Source of the DNA: Burkholderia stagnalis
GTDB taxonomy: Bacteria; Pseudomonadota; Gammaproteobacteria; Burkholderiales; Burkholderiaceae
Length of the DNA stretch: 64,000 nucleotides
Assembly (NCBI RefSeq): GCF_902830275.1
Contig: NZ_CADESW010000002.1
Coordinates: forward strand, 310,001-374,000
Reading direction: 5' to 3'
In this document: piece after piece, positions 19,662 through 28,688 of the stretch
Layout of the letters: each line of letters starts with the position of its first letter
Numbering within the stretch: position 1 is the first letter of the stretch
The notes under the pieces: model-generated
What the model saw: only the letters and a program-made list of their open reading frames with translations
Databases searched by the model: none
Told to the model about the DNA's origin: nothing
Translations under genes and position numbers: made by a program

Positions 19662-21563
19662 TTACTGCTGCTGCCAGCCGAGCGTGACGTAGGCGCCGCG
19701 CCGCGGCGTGTTGTATGCGTAGGCAAGCTCGTAGTCCTTGTCGAAGAGGTTGTCGATGCGCGCGCTGACGTACCACGCCTTCGTGATGTTGTAGCGCGCG
19801 GACAGGTTGACGAGCCCGTAGCCGCCGAGCCGCCCGCCGCCCGAATCGTTGCGCGCGCCGCTGACGAGCCACTCGCCGCCGACGCGCAACGGGCCGAACG
19901 CATGGCTCGCCGACGCCGACGCGAACCGCCGCGCGCGGCGGTCCAGGTCCTGATTCTGCGTTTCGTTGACCGGATTCTGCAAGGTGCCGGCCACCCGCAC
20001 GTCGGTTGCGCCGACGTGCCCCTGCCACGATGCCTCGAGCCCCTGCACCTTCGCGCGGCCGACGTTGCGCGCGACATAGAAGCCGCTGCGCGCGTCGGGC
20101 TGGTAGTCGATCAGGTTCGCGTAGCGGGTCTGGAACGCGGTGACGCGCACGACGCCCACTTCGTCGGACGCGTACTGCACCGCGGCCTCGACCGAGTGGC
20201 TGCGCTCGGGCTGGATCGACGCGTTGCCCGCGTTCGGGTAGTAGAGGTCGTTGAAGGTCGGCGCGCGAAACGCGCTCGAATAGCTCGCGGTAACCTTCCA
20301 CCGATCGGTGAGCTCGAGACCGTAGCCGAGATAGTAGGAATTCGCGCCGCCGAAATCCGAATACTGGTCGCGCCGCACGCTCGCCTGGAACTGCTGGCGG
20401 CCGACGCGCCCCGTATAGCCGAGCCAGCCGGAGTTCACGTGGCGCTGCGGCGCGGAATACACGTTCGACATGAACTGCTGGTCGAGACGCTCATAGCCGG
20501 CCTGGATCGTGTGATCCTGCGCGATCCGGAAATCGTTCTGCCACGTGTACTGGCGGTTGTCGGTATTGAAGTGGTCGGTGTACGCGCCGTTCAGCTGCGT
20601 CTGGCTGCGATCGTTGCCCGCGGCGACACTGACGTGCGTCGTCCACCAGTCGAACAGCTTGCCGTTCGCGAACGCGCGCGCCTGCTGCACGCGCGAATAG
20701 AGATTGTTCAGGTCGGCCGGCGCGCCGAATGCATTGTCGTAGCTGTTGTTGCCGTTCGCCTGGAAGTAGCTGACGCCCGCGTCCCAGCGCGCATCGAAGC
20801 GATGGCGCAGCGATGCGGTCACGCTCTCGTTGAGGTAGCCGTTCGCGTTCGGGTTCGCACTCGGCCGCTTCGCCGGGTCGAGCGCGGAGAAGCCGTTGTC
20901 CTTTTCGCGCGCGACCGCCACGCTGAAGGTCGTCCTGCCGTCGCCGTCGAGCCGGCCCGACACGCCGGCCTGCTGCGTCTGCGTGCCGTAGCTGCCGAGG
21001 CCCACCGCGAAATTGAAGCGCGGCGGATGGTTGCCGCCGTCCTTCGTGAACACCTGCACGACGCCGCCGATCGCGCCCGAGCCGTACAGCGACGACACGT
21101 TGCCGTTCACGATCTCGACGCGCTGGATCTGGTCGAGCGGCAACTGGCTGAGCTGCGCGTTGCCGAGGCTCGCGGAGTCGACCCGCACGCCGTCGATCAG
21201 CACGAGCGACTGGTTCGACTGCGCGGCGCGCAGGAACAGCGACGCGTTCGCGCCCGGGCCGCCGTTGCGCACGATCTGCGCCCCCGGCGCGAACGCGAGC
21301 AGGGTCGGCAGATCGGCGCCGGGGTGCGCGGCGATGTCCTGCGCGTCGAACACGGTCGTTTGCGGAATCGCGTCGGCGAGCGCCTGCGGCGCGCGCTGCG
21401 CGGTCACCACCATCGGCGCGAGCAGCGGCGCGTCGGCGTGCCGCCCGGCGGCGGGTGCGGCGGAGTTGGAAGACGGGGTGTCGGCGGGGGCCGTCTGCGC
21501 GGCGGCCGCGAGCGGCAGCCCGCATAGCGCGCCGAGCGCGGTGCGGGCGATTGGGGTCAGCAT
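19662..21563 (-). CDS. btuB: TonB-dependent outer-membrane cobalamin receptor (BtuB-like)
   Basis: A 633-residue TonB-dependent receptor. A signal peptide ends near AAAQT, a TonB box (MVVTAQR) lies near residues 51-57, and a plug domain (PNLLAF-like GADLPTLLAFAPG; LIDGVRVDSASLGNAQLSQL; IEIVNG-like VEIVNG) precedes a 22-strand barrel ending in GAYVTLGWQQQ. It is the first gene after the cobalamin riboswitch, so it is expected to be turned off when cobalamin is plentiful. The riboswitch and the gene order make BtuB much more likely than a siderophore receptor. Confidence 0.93.
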   Translation of the reverse strand: MLTPIARTALGALCGLPLAAAAQTAPADTPSSNSAAPAAGRHADAPLLAPMVVTAQRAPQALADAIPQTTVFDAQDIAAHPGADLPTLLAFAPGAQIVRNGGPGANASLFLRAAQSNQSLVLIDGVRVDSASLGNAQLSQLPLDQIQRVEIVNGNVSSLYGSGAIGGVVQVFTKDGGNHPPRFNFAVGLGSYGTQTQQAGVSGRLDGDGRTTFSVAVAREKDNGFSALDPAKRPSANPNANGYLNESVTASLRHRFDARWDAGVSYFQANGNNSYDNAFGAPADLNNLYSRVQQARAFANGKLFDWWTTHVSVAAGNDRSQTQLNGAYTDHFNTDNRQYTWQNDFRIAQDHTIQAGYERLDQQFMSNVYSAPQRHVNSGWLGYTGRVGRQQFQASVRRDQYSDFGGANSYYLGYGLELTDRWKVTASYSSAFRAPTFNDLYYPNAGNASIQPERSHSVEAAVQYASDEVGVVRVTAFQTRYANLIDYQPDARSGFYVARNVGRAKVQGLEASWQGHVGATDVRVAGTLQNPVNETQNQDLDRRARRFASASASHAFGPLRVGGEWLVSGARNDSGGGRLGGYGLVNLSARYNITKAWYVSARIDNLFDKDYELAYAYNTPRRGAYVTLGWQQQ

Positions 21564-21639
21564 CGAAGAAGTCCTGTGAACCGCAGCGCAGCCTGCTTCC
21601 CCGCGGGCCGCGCGTCACGGAGCCCGCGTGCGGGCTCCC

Positions 21640-21872
21640 CGCCTCGGCCGGTATCCGGGCTGGCGGCGTTCCGGCTCGCCTTCCCGCGCGAACAGCACGC
21701 GCAGTGGCCTGCGCCCGCGTGCATGTGGCACACGCCGAGCGCACCCGAGCCGGCCTGCATCGTCCGATGCGGCCGCTTACCGTTGCGGGGGCAGCGCAGG
21801 TTGGCGGCGCGCTGCGGCGCCACGCCCTGCTTCCCGTTTAACCGCGCGTCGCACGCGCGAGCACCGAGGCGG
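21640..21872 (-). promoter_or_regulatory. Cobalamin (AdoCbl) riboswitch upstream of btuB
   Basis: On the minus strand the region carries the conserved blocks of the cobalamin riboswitch in order: GGGAAGCAGGG, the junction CTGCCCCCGCAACGGTAAGC, the B12-box core GCCACTG (within GCAGGCCACTGCG), and the 3' closing segment GCCCGGATACCGGCC. It ends about 75 bases before the btuB ATG, leaving room to mask the ribosome site. It should control the minus-strand run btuB-btuC-btuD-cobT-cobS-cobC. The outer boundaries are estimates. Confidence 0.93.
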
Positions 21873-21995
21873 CGCCAGTTTAGGAGCGGGCCGCGCGAGC
21901 GTCAAGAAAGCATCCGGCCGCACGCAAAACCGGCTCGCGATGCGCGCATTCGAGGCAAGAAGCGGGGGTGTTACGACTGGAAACGTTACAGATGT

Positions 21996-22023
21996 CGGAA
22001 TGCGCGTTATTCCGCGCTAAAAT
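21996..22023 (+). promoter_or_regulatory. Probable zapB-zapA promoter with an inverted repeat
   Basis: A TAAAAT -10 (22018-22023) with a preceding GC lies 25 bases before the zapB-like ATG. Just upstream, CGGAAT and ATTCCG form a 6 bp inverted repeat with a 7-base spacer, covering the -35 position; no canonical -35 is present. This may be a site for a regulator. Confidence 0.4.
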
Positions 22024-22048
22024 GCTGGGTCTTTAGAGGACGCAGCAG

Positions 22049-22399
22049 ATGCTCAACGAACTCGAAACCCTATCTCAAAATATTGGCCGACTGATCGCGC
22101 TGAATCAGCGCTATCACTCGGAACGACTCGCGCTCGAGGAGCAGGTCGCGCAATTGCGCGCGGAAACGGACACGGTGCGCAGCGAGCTCGCGCAACTGCG
22201 CGAGGAACGCAATGCGCTCGCGGAGGAACGCGACACGCTGTCGGCAAAGATCGACGACGCGCAGGTGAAGCTGAACGCGATTCTCGAGAAGCTGCCGCGC
22301 ACGAAGAGCGTGGCGGAGGCCGACAACCAGCTCGACCTGCTGGATACGCAGGCGCGCACCGATCGCGACGACGCAGCCAGCCACGGAGAACATGCATGA
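22049..22399 (+). CDS. ZapB-like coiled-coil cell-division protein
   Basis: A 116-residue protein that is almost wholly a coiled coil from about residue 5 to 75 (heptads such as LEEQVAQLRAETDTVRSELAQLREERNAL, given here in parts: LEEQVAQLRAE, VRSELAQLREE), followed by a short acidic tail. Position directly before zapA and the coiled-coil make-up suggest the ZapB-like/TIGR02449-type role of linking FtsZ-bound ZapA to the chromosome. Its stop overlaps the zapA ATG as ATGA. It is longer than E. coli ZapB (81 residues), so orthology is inferred from context. Confidence 0.75.
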   Translation: MLNELETLSQNIGRLIALNQRYHSERLALEEQVAQLRAETDTVRSELAQLREERNALAEERDTLSAKIDDAQVKLNAILEKLPRTKSVAEADNQLDLLDTQARTDRDDAASHGEHA

Positions 22400-22710
22400 G
22401 CACCAAGCAGATCGAAGTCTCGATTCTCGGCCAGGCCTATCGGCTTGCCTGTTCGGCCGAGACCGAAGCGGCGCTGCTGGAGGCGGTCGCGCGTGTCGAC
22501 GCGGAAATGACGAAGATCCGTTCGAACAGCTCGGTGCGCGGCACCGACCGCATCGCGGTGATGGCGGCGCTGTCGCTCGCGTCGGAACTGCTGCGGCTGC
22601 AAACGAGCGTGCGTCACGGTGAAGCATTTCCGGCGGAAGAAATCCGGCGTACAATGCACCAGATGAACGAACAACTCGGTGCAGTGCTCGCACAGCACGA
22701 GACGCAGTAA
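22396..22710 (+). CDS. zapA: Cell division protein ZapA
   Basis: ZapA binds and bundles FtsZ filaments at the Z ring. The 104-residue protein begins MSTKQIEVSILGQAYRLAC, the family's N-terminal globular domain, and includes LLEAVARVDAEMTKIR and DRIAVMAALSLASELL before a C-terminal dimer helix. Start ATG 22396 overlaps the preceding stop by 4 bases. As in many proteobacteria, the 6S RNA gene follows. Confidence 0.92.
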   Translation: MSTKQIEVSILGQAYRLACSAETEAALLEAVARVDAEMTKIRSNSSVRGTDRIAVMAALSLASELLRLQTSVRHGEAFPAEEIRRTMHQMNEQLGAVLAQHETQ

Positions 22711-22789
22711 CCTCGAATCGAAGCGTCGATTTTCCTTGATCTCGACGGTCAACGGTGGTCAAATTGGCGCGTAGATTCACAGTTCAATC

Positions 22790-22970
22790 AGCTTCCCTGC
22801 CTGGTTCGCCAAGGTCATATATTCCTTGAACCAATGCCATGTGCACGGTTGCGGAAATTTGTAGCACGGGCGCGCGCGTCACTCTGTCTGATGTACCCGA
22901 AGTGCTGCTAACTGCGACCAATTCTGAACCCTAGGTTCAGGATGCCGGCCTAGCGGCTAAGGCGGGGGCC
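22790..22970 (+). ncRNA. ssrS: 6S RNA
   Basis: 6S RNA mimics an open promoter and binds the sigma70 RNA polymerase holoenzyme. The gene lies 80 bp after zapA, its usual place. An 8 bp closing stem pairs CCCTGCCT (22795-22802) with AGGCGGGG (22960-22967). The 3' half contains AACTGCGACC followed by the TGAACCCTAGGTTCAGG hairpin, closely matching the E. coli segment AACTGCGACG with its TTGAACCAAGGGTTCAAGG hairpin. A large GC-poor central bulge lies between. The ends are estimated from the closing stem; a terminator follows at 22976. Confidence 0.88.
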
Positions 22971-22975
22971 TATCC

Positions 22976-23012
22976 AACGGCATCGGGCAATTCCCGGTGC
23001 CGTTTCCTTTTG
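22976..23012 (+). terminator. Terminator after 6S RNA
   Basis: Arms AACGGCATCGGG and CCCGGTGCCGTT (12 bp with one G-T pair) with a 5-base loop, followed by TTTCCTTTT. It separates 6S RNA from the EVE-domain gene, whose ATG is 48 bases further on. Confidence 0.75.
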
Positions 23013-23059
23013 TAGCCGCCGCTGTTTGCAGCAGCCTCTTTCTGCGTCGATTACGATCC

Positions 23060-23521
23060 ATGCAATTCTGGCTGATGAAGTCCGAACCGGACGAAGCGAG
23101 CATCGACGATCTCGCGAATGCGCCGCAGCGCACGCTGCCGTGGACGGGCGTGCGCAACTATCAGGCGCGCAATTTCATGCGCGACACGATGAAGATCGGC
23201 GACGGCGTGCTGTTCTATCACTCGAGCTGCCCCGAGCCTGGCATCGTGGGCCTCGCCGAAGTGTCGTCGACACCCTACCCCGACCCCACGCAGTTCGATC
23301 CGAAGAGTCCCTATTACGACCCGAAGTCGACGCGGGAAGCGCCGCGCTGGCTGCTCGTCGATGTGCGCTTCGTGAAGAAGGCGGCGCTCGTGCCGCTCGG
23401 CGCGCTGCGCGAATACGACGAACTCGCGGACATGCGCGTGCTCGCGAAAGGCAACCGGCTGTCGATCACGCCCGTCACGCGCGCCGAATGGCGCTTCATC
23501 ACCGAACGGCTGATGAAGTGA
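23060..23521 (+). CDS. EVE domain protein
   Basis: A 153-residue single-domain protein. MQFWLMKSEPDEASIDDL, WTGVRNYQARNFMR, GDGVLFYHSSCPEPGIVGLAEV and the C-terminal LSITPVTRAEW are typical of the EVE (PUA-like) fold, whose members bind modified bases in DNA or RNA. ATG 23060 is the family start; an earlier in-frame ATG at 22997 lies in the 6S terminator. The substrate is unknown. It sits where E. coli has ygfA, just after 6S RNA. Confidence 0.88.
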   Translation: MQFWLMKSEPDEASIDDLANAPQRTLPWTGVRNYQARNFMRDTMKIGDGVLFYHSSCPEPGIVGLAEVSSTPYPDPTQFDPKSPYYDPKSTREAPRWLLVDVRFVKKAALVPLGALREYDELADMRVLAKGNRLSITPVTRAEWRFITERLMK

Positions 23522-23607
23522 GCGCAAGCGGACGAACGTCAAATTTGGTCAGCGCAGCGCGGCCCGCCCGGAACTCGCGGCGCCCTCGCACGGCCTAAGC
23601 AACCGCT

Positions 23608-23639
23608 GCCGGCCGATCGGGCCGGCTGTCGTTTTTTTT
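23608..23639 (+). terminator. Probable terminator after the EVE-domain gene
   Basis: GCCGGCC and GGCCGGC form a 7 bp stem; five bases later comes a run of eight T (23632-23639). The gap between stem and T-run is longer than ideal. Confidence 0.5.
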
Positions 23640-23707
23640 CGTCGCGCGGTCCGCCCGCGTCGCGCACGCGTGATCCGCGTGCGCGCCCTCGCACAAGGAG
23701 TCCAACA

Positions 23708-24448
23708 ATGACCAAGAAATCCGCACTCGCGCTGTCGCTCGTTCTCGCTGCCGCCGTGCCCGTCGCGCTGACGCTCGCGTCGCCGGCCGCGCGCGCACAG
23801 GCCGTCAACCCGCACTTTCCGGAGCCGTCGGGCGTGCTGTCGCTGTCGTCGCAGGCGAGCGCCGAGGTGCCGCAGGACATCATCCACATCACGCTGTTCT
23901 ACGAACAGCAGGCGAAGGACCCGGGCAGCCTGACGTCCGCGCTGAACCAGCGCGCCGATGCGGCGCTCGCCCAGGCGAAGGGCGTGTCGGGCGTCACCGC
24001 GCACACGGGCGCGTTCTCCGTCTATCCGAGCACCGACCGCGACGGCAAGATCTCCGCGTGGCGCGGCCGCACGGAGATCGTGCTCGAATCGCGCGATTTC
24101 GCCGCGGCATCGAAGCTCGCGGGCCAGCTGTCGAACCTGATGCAGATCGCGAACGTCGAGTTCTCGCTGTCGCCGGAAGCGCAGCGCGCGGCCGAGCAGA
24201 AGCTCACGACCGAAGCGATCAAGTCGTTCCGCGTGCGCGCCGACGAGGCCGCGAAGGCGTTCGGCTACAACAGCTATGCGATTCGCGACGTGAACGTCGG
24301 CGGCGGCCGCAACGTGCAGCCGTATCCGCGCATGATGGCGATGGCCGCCCCCGCGATGGACAGCGCGAAGATGAGCGCACCGATCGCGGTCGAAGGCGGC
24401 AAGGCGACCGTGTCGGTCACGGTCAACGGCTCGGTGCAGATGAAGTAA
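23708..24448 (+). CDS. SIMPL domain (DUF541) periplasmic protein
   Basis: A 246-residue secreted protein. A signal peptide (ALSLVLAAAVPVALTLAS) is cleaved near ARAQA. The rest, with GVLSLSSQASAEVPQDIIHITLFYEQQAKDP near residues 39-69 (parts: VLSLSSQASAEVPQD), RTEIVLESRDF and VSVTVNGSVQMK at the end, fits the SIMPL/DUF541 family of periplasmic or outer-membrane proteins such as BP26 and YggE. The molecular function is unclear; YggE is linked to oxidative stress. AAGGAG lies 7 bases before the ATG. It is a single gene with its own terminator. Confidence 0.85.
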   Translation: MTKKSALALSLVLAAAVPVALTLASPAARAQAVNPHFPEPSGVLSLSSQASAEVPQDIIHITLFYEQQAKDPGSLTSALNQRADAALAQAKGVSGVTAHTGAFSVYPSTDRDGKISAWRGRTEIVLESRDFAAASKLAGQLSNLMQIANVEFSLSPEAQRAAEQKLTTEAIKSFRVRADEAAKAFGYNSYAIRDVNVGGGRNVQPYPRMMAMAAPAMDSAKMSAPIAVEGGKATVSVTVNGSVQMK

Positions 24449-24472
24449 CGCGCGCCGCAGCGCGAATGCAAG

Positions 24473-24499
24473 AACGCCGGCCCGAAGGCCGGCGTTTTT
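24473..24499 (+). terminator. Rho-independent terminator after the SIMPL gene
   Basis: Perfect 10 bp arms AACGCCGGCC and GGCCGGCGTT with a CGAA tetraloop, then a T-run. It lies before the convergent lgt. Confidence 0.9.
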
Positions 24500-24530
24500 C
24501 GTTGATGCACGCGTCAATCGCGGGCCCGCA

Positions 24531-25415
24531 TCACGCGGCCGCAGCGCGGCGGCGATAAGCCCAAGCCATCATCAGGACGCCCGCGAGGATCATCGGCAGC
24601 GACAGCCACTGCCCCATCGACAGGTTGAGCGCGAGCAGGCCGAGGAAGTCATCCGGTTCGCGCGCGAACTCCACCGTGAAGCGCGCGAGGCCATAGCCGA
24701 TCAGGAACAGCGCGGACACCGCGCCCATCGGCCGCGACTTGCGCGCGAACAGGAACAGCACGAAGAACAGCACGACGCCTTCGAGCGCGATTTCATAGAG
24801 CTGCGAAGGATGGCGCGGCAGCATCTGGTACTGCATGAACACGTCGGTCAGGTGCCACTTCTCGACCAGCTCGGGATGCTTCGGCAGCCATGCCGCGTCG
24901 TCGCGCATCGCGCCCGGGAACAGCATCGCCCACGGCGAATTCGGATCGGTCACGCGGCCCCACAGCTCGCCGTTGATGAAGTTGCCGAGCCGGCCCGCCG
25001 CGAGCCCCGTCGGCACCATCGGCGCGACGAAGTCGGTGACCTCCAGCCAGTGGCGCTTGCGCTGCCATGCGAACAGCGCCATCGCGAGCGTCACGCCGAG
25101 AAAGCCGCCGTGGAACGACATGCCGCCTTCCCACACCTTGAAGATGTCGAGCGGATGCGCGAGGTAATAGCTTGCCTTGTAGAACAGCACGTAGCCGAGG
25201 CGGCCGCCGAGCACCGTGCCGAGCACGCCGTAGAACATCATGTCGTCGATGTCCTTCACGGTCCAGCCCTGCGCGGCCACATGCGGCAGCTTCAAGCGGA
25301 TCCGGCCGACGACGATCGCCGCGATGAACGCGACGAGATACATGAGCCCGTACCAGCGCACGGCCAGCGGCCCGAGATGGATCGCAACGGGGTCGAAATT
25401 CGGGTGAATGATCAT
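24531..25415 (-). CDS. lgt: Prolipoprotein diacylglyceryl transferase
   Basis: Lgt transfers diacylglycerol from phosphatidylglycerol to the cysteine of prolipoproteins, the first step of lipoprotein maturation in the inner membrane. The 294-residue protein has about seven membrane segments and the signatures YGLMYLVAF near residue 25, [11 protein letters not shown] near residues 101-111 and [16 protein letters not shown], with the essential arginine. Start ATG 25415 gives the usual [17 protein letters not shown]. It stands between a LysR gene and the SIMPL gene. Confidence 0.97.
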   Translation of the reverse strand: MIIHPNFDPVAIHLGPLAVRWYGLMYLVAFIAAIVVGRIRLKLPHVAAQGWTVKDIDDMMFYGVLGTVLGGRLGYVLFYKASYYLAHPLDIFKVWEGGMSFHGGFLGVTLAMALFAWQRKRHWLEVTDFVAPMVPTGLAAGRLGNFINGELWGRVTDPNSPWAMLFPGAMRDDAAWLPKHPELVEKWHLTDVFMQYQMLPRHPSQLYEIALEGVVLFFVLFLFARKSRPMGAVSALFLIGYGLARFTVEFAREPDDFLGLLALNLSMGQWLSLPMILAGVLMMAWAYRRRAAAA

Positions 25416-25505
25416 GGGTTAGCGGTGAAGTTTTCGAATGCGGTGCGACGGCATGCAAACGTGCCGCGCCGCGCGTTGGACGGCGCCGGTGCGCCATCGT
25501 TCGCG

Positions 25506-26426
25506 TCATGCGTGCGTATTTGCCTGCGCACGCACGATGTCGATGAAGCCGGCCAGCACCGGACTGACGTCGCCGGTGCGCCACACGAGGCCCGTCTCGA
25601 CGACGGGCGCCCCGCCGGCGAGCGGCCGATAGACCACGCCGGTGCGCCGCAGGTTACGCAGCGATTGCGGCACCAGTGCGACGCCCATGCCGGCCGACAC
25701 GAGGCTGACGATCGTCTGCATCTGGATCGCCTCCTGGCCGATGCGCGGGGTCTCCCCCGCCGCACCGTAGCAGCCCGTAATGATGTCATAAAAGCCGGGC
25801 GCCAAACGGCGCGGGAAGATCACGAGCGGCAGCGCGGCGACGTCGGCGAAGCGCACCGGCACATCGTCGGACGCGTCCGGCGATCCCGTCGCGGGCATCG
25901 CCAGCACGAGCGGCTCGCGCACCACCGGCAGGTACGACAGCTCGGCCGCGTGGCGCGGCGGCACCGGCGGAATGATCAGCCCGGCATCGATGCGGCCCGC
26001 GACGAGCTCCTCGATCTGCACGTCGCTCGTCGCTTCCGCGAGCTGCAGGCGCACCCTCGGGTAGCGCGCGCCGAACGCGTGCAGCAGCGACGGCAGCAGC
26101 CCGTAATCGGCGGTCGACACGAACGCGAGCGCGAGCGAGCCGGTCTCGCCGCGCGCGAGGCTGCGCGCGAGCGGCGGCAGCGCGTCGGCCGCCTCGAGCA
26201 GCTTGCGCACGTCCGGCAGCAGCGCGGCGCCGACCGCCGTCAGCGCGACCGAGCGCTTGGTGCGGGCGAACAGCACGACGCCGAGCGCGTCCTCGAGCGC
26301 GCGGATCGCCTGCGACAGCGGCGGCTGCGTCATCGACAGGCGCGTCGCCGCGCGGCCGAAATGCCGCTCCTCGGCGACCGTGACGAAATAGCGCCATTGG
26401 CGCAGGTCGGGGGTCGGGTCAGTCAT
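25506..26426 (-). CDS. LysR-family transcriptional regulator divergent from ilvD
   Basis: A 306-residue LysR regulator. The N-terminal winged helix-turn-helix covers residues 8-66 (FGRAATRLSMTQPPLSQAIR), followed by the effector domain with the usual LALAFVSTADYGLLPSLL start. It is divergent from ilvD across 138 bp, so ilvD and itself are natural targets. The gap contains an AT-rich stretch (ATGAATAATATATTGG) suited to LysR binding. The effector cannot be named. Confidence 0.88.
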   Translation of the reverse strand: MTDPTPDLRQWRYFVTVAEERHFGRAATRLSMTQPPLSQAIRALEDALGVVLFARTKRSVALTAVGAALLPDVRKLLEAADALPPLARSLARGETGSLALAFVSTADYGLLPSLLHAFGARYPRVRLQLAEATSDVQIEELVAGRIDAGLIIPPVPPRHAAELSYLPVVREPLVLAMPATGSPDASDDVPVRFADVAALPLVIFPRRLAPGFYDIITGCYGAAGETPRIGQEAIQMQTIVSLVSAGMGVALVPQSLRNLRRTGVVYRPLAGGAPVVETGLVWRTGDVSPVLAGFIDIVRAQANTHA

Positions 26427-26564
26427 ATGAAAATCGACCTAATAGGCGATGAATAATATATTGGACACCCCAAAAGGGAAACTGCATCCTTGCCTCATCC
26501 GGACCGGTGCGCCGCGCGCGGCCGTATCGGCCGACGTCCCCGCGAAACAAGGATGGAGCCCCCC

Positions 26565-28238
26565 ATGCCCTACAACCGCCGCTCGAAGAACGTCACGCAA
26601 GGCGTGGCCCGTTCGCCGAACCGCTCGATGTATTACGCGCTCGGCTACCAGAAGGAAGACTTCGACAAGCCGATGATCGGCATCGCCAACGGCCATTCGA
26701 CGATCACGCCGTGCAACGCGGGCCTGCAGCGCCTGTCCGATGCCGCGGTCGCGGCCGTGAAGGCCGCCGACGCGAACCCGCAGATCTTCGGCACGCCGAC
26801 GATCTCGGACGGCATGTCGATGGGCACCGAAGGGATGAAGTACTCGCTCGTGTCGCGCGAGGTGATCGCCGACTGCATCGAGACCTGCGTGCAGGGCCAG
26901 TGGATGGACGGCGTGGTGGTGGTCGGCGGCTGCGACAAGAACATGCCGGGCGGCATGATCGCGCTCGCCCGCCTGAACGTGCCGGGCATCTACGTGTACG
27001 GCGGCACGATCCGCCCCGGCCACTGGAAGGGCAAGGACCTGACGATCGTGTCGTCGTTCGAGGCGGTCGGCGAGTTCACCGCGGGCCGGATGTCGCAGGA
27101 GGATTTCGAAGGGGTCGAACAGAACGCGTGCCCGACGACCGGCTCGTGCGGCGGCATGTACACCGCGAACACGATGAGCTCGTCGTTCGAGGCGCTCGGC
27201 ATGTCGCTGCTGTATTCGTCGACGATGGCGAACCCGGACCAGGAAAAGGTCGACTCGGCCGCCGAATCGGCGCGCGTGCTGGTCGAGGCCGTGAAGCGCG
27301 ACCTGAAGCCGCGCGACATCATCACGAAGCAGTCGATCGAGAACGCGGTGTCGCTGATCATGGCGACGGGCGGCTCGACCAACGCGGTGCTGCACTATCT
27401 CGCGATCGCGCATGCGGCCGAGGTCGAGTGGAGCATCGACGACTTCGAGCGCATCCGCAAGCGCGTGCCGGTGATCTGCGACCTGAAGCCGTCGGGCCAG
27501 TACGTCGCGACCGACCTGCACCAGGCCGGCGGCATTCCGCAGGTGCTGAAGATCCTGCTCGACGCGGGCCTGCTGCACGGCGGCTGCATGACGATCACGG
27601 GCCGCACGCTCGCCGAGGAACTGAAGGACGTCGCGAGCGTGCCGCGCGCGGACCAGAAGGTGATCTACCCGATCGATCAGGCGCTGTACAAGGAAGGCCA
27701 CCTCGCGATCCTGAAGGGCAACCTCGCGGAAGACGGCGCGGTGGCGAAGATCACCGGCCTGAAGAACCCGGTCATCACCGGCCCCGCGCGCGTGTTCGAC
27801 GACGAGCAGAGCGCGATGGACGCGATCCTCGGCGACCGGATCAATGCGGGCGACGTGATCGTGCTGCGGTATCTCGGCCCGCAGGGCGGCCCGGGGATGC
27901 CCGAAATGCTCGCGCCGACGTCGGCGATCATCGGCAAGGGCCTCGGCGAATCGGTCGGCTTCATCACCGACGGCCGCTTCTCGGGCGGCACCTGGGGGAT
28001 GGTGGTCGGCCACGTCGCGCCGGAAGCGTTCGTCGGCGGCACGATCGCGCTCGTGCAGGAAGGCGATTCGATCACCATCGACGCGCACGCGCTGCTGCTG
28101 CAGCTGAACGTCGACGACGCCGAACTGGCGCGCCGCCGCGCCGCGTGGAAACAGCCGGCGCCGCGCTACACGCGCGGCGTGCTCGCGAAGTTCGCGGCGC
28201 TCGCGCGCCCGGCGAACCAGGGCGCCGTGACCGGCTGA
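26565..28238 (+). CDS. ilvD: Dihydroxy-acid dehydratase
   Basis: IlvD dehydrates dihydroxy-acids to 2-keto acids in valine, isoleucine and pantoate synthesis. The 557-residue protein keeps the three iron-sulfur cysteines at Cys50 (HSTITPCN), Cys123 ([10 protein letters not shown]) and Cys195 ([16 protein letters not shown]), and [17 protein letters not shown] near the C-terminus. ATG 26565 is preceded by AAGGATGGAG at good spacing; an in-frame ATG lies inside that site at 26553. The length matches Burkholderia IlvD. A LysR gene is divergent upstream. Confidence 0.97.
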   Translation: MPYNRRSKNVTQGVARSPNRSMYYALGYQKEDFDKPMIGIANGHSTITPCNAGLQRLSDAAVAAVKAADANPQIFGTPTISDGMSMGTEGMKYSLVSREVIADCIETCVQGQWMDGVVVVGGCDKNMPGGMIALARLNVPGIYVYGGTIRPGHWKGKDLTIVSSFEAVGEFTAGRMSQEDFEGVEQNACPTTGSCGGMYTANTMSSSFEALGMSLLYSSTMANPDQEKVDSAAESARVLVEAVKRDLKPRDIITKQSIENAVSLIMATGGSTNAVLHYLAIAHAAEVEWSIDDFERIRKRVPVICDLKPSGQYVATDLHQAGGIPQVLKILLDAGLLHGGCMTITGRTLAEELKDVASVPRADQKVIYPIDQALYKEGHLAILKGNLAEDGAVAKITGLKNPVITGPARVFDDEQSAMDAILGDRINAGDVIVLRYLGPQGGPGMPEMLAPTSAIIGKGLGESVGFITDGRFSGGTWGMVVGHVAPEAFVGGTIALVQEGDSITIDAHALLLQLNVDDAELARRRAAWKQPAPRYTRGVLAKFAALARPANQGAVTG

Positions 28239-28247
28239 CGCCGGGCC

Positions 28248-28280
28248 GGGCGCGCGAAAAACGCGCGCGCCCTTTGCTTT
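28248..28280 (+). terminator. Terminator after ilvD
   Basis: GGGCGCGCG and CGCGCGCCC arms around an A-rich loop, followed by TTTGCTTTT. It directly precedes the -10 of the cytochrome gene. Confidence 0.7.
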
Positions 28281-28286
28281 TATAAT
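28281..28286 (+). promoter_or_regulatory. -10 element of the cytochrome c gene
   Basis: A consensus TATAAT 42 bases before the cytochrome ATG. No consensus -35 is present because the ilvD terminator occupies that position. Confidence 0.5.
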
Positions 28287-28328
28287 TTGCAGACGTCATG
28301 CCGGCTGTGCCTGCCGGCGGAGAACTGC

Positions 28329-28652
28329 ATGAAACAGACGATTTTGCGCGCAACGATCCTGACCCTGCTGCTCGGCAGCGCGGCGGCCCACGCCGCCGAC
28401 GCCGACGGCCTGGCGCTCGCGCAGCGCAAGAACTGCATGGCCTGTCATGCGGTCGGCAAGCCGCTGATGGGCCCGTCGTTCCGCGATATTGCCAGCAAGT
28501 ACGCGCCGCGCAGCGACGCCGGCGACTATCTCGCCCAGACGATCGTGAAAGGCAGCGTCGGGGTATGGGGCAATGTGCCGATGCCCGCGAACACGCAACT
28601 GACGGGCGCCGAGGCGCACACGCTCGCAACCTGGGTGATGTCGCTCAGATAA
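28329..28652 (+). CDS. Small class I cytochrome c (periplasmic)
   Basis: A 107-residue precursor with a signal peptide (ATILTLLLGSAAAHA, cleavage after AHA) and one c-type heme site, CMACH, near residues 35-39. A distal methionine is expected in NVPMPANT. The size and GPSFRDIASKYA motif fit the cytochrome c-551/c-552 group that shuttles electrons in the periplasm. GGCGGAGA lies before ATG 28329. The electron partner is not visible nearby. Confidence 0.9.
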   Translation: MKQTILRATILTLLLGSAAAHAADADGLALAQRKNCMACHAVGKPLMGPSFRDIASKYAPRSDAGDYLAQTIVKGSVGVWGNVPMPANTQLTGAEAHTLATWVMSLR

Positions 28653-28688
28653 CGGCCGCCCCGCCAATGCCCGCAAACGGGCGCCGGC

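Noticed and set aside
18609..21527. A 972-codon open frame on the plus strand
   Set aside because: It is antisense to btuC and btuB, which have clear families, and its composition is a typical Arg/Ala/His shadow.
22997..23059. A longer N-terminus for the EVE-domain protein starting at 22997
   Set aside because: That ATG-containing stretch lies in the 6S terminator and the family starts at MQFWLMKSEP.
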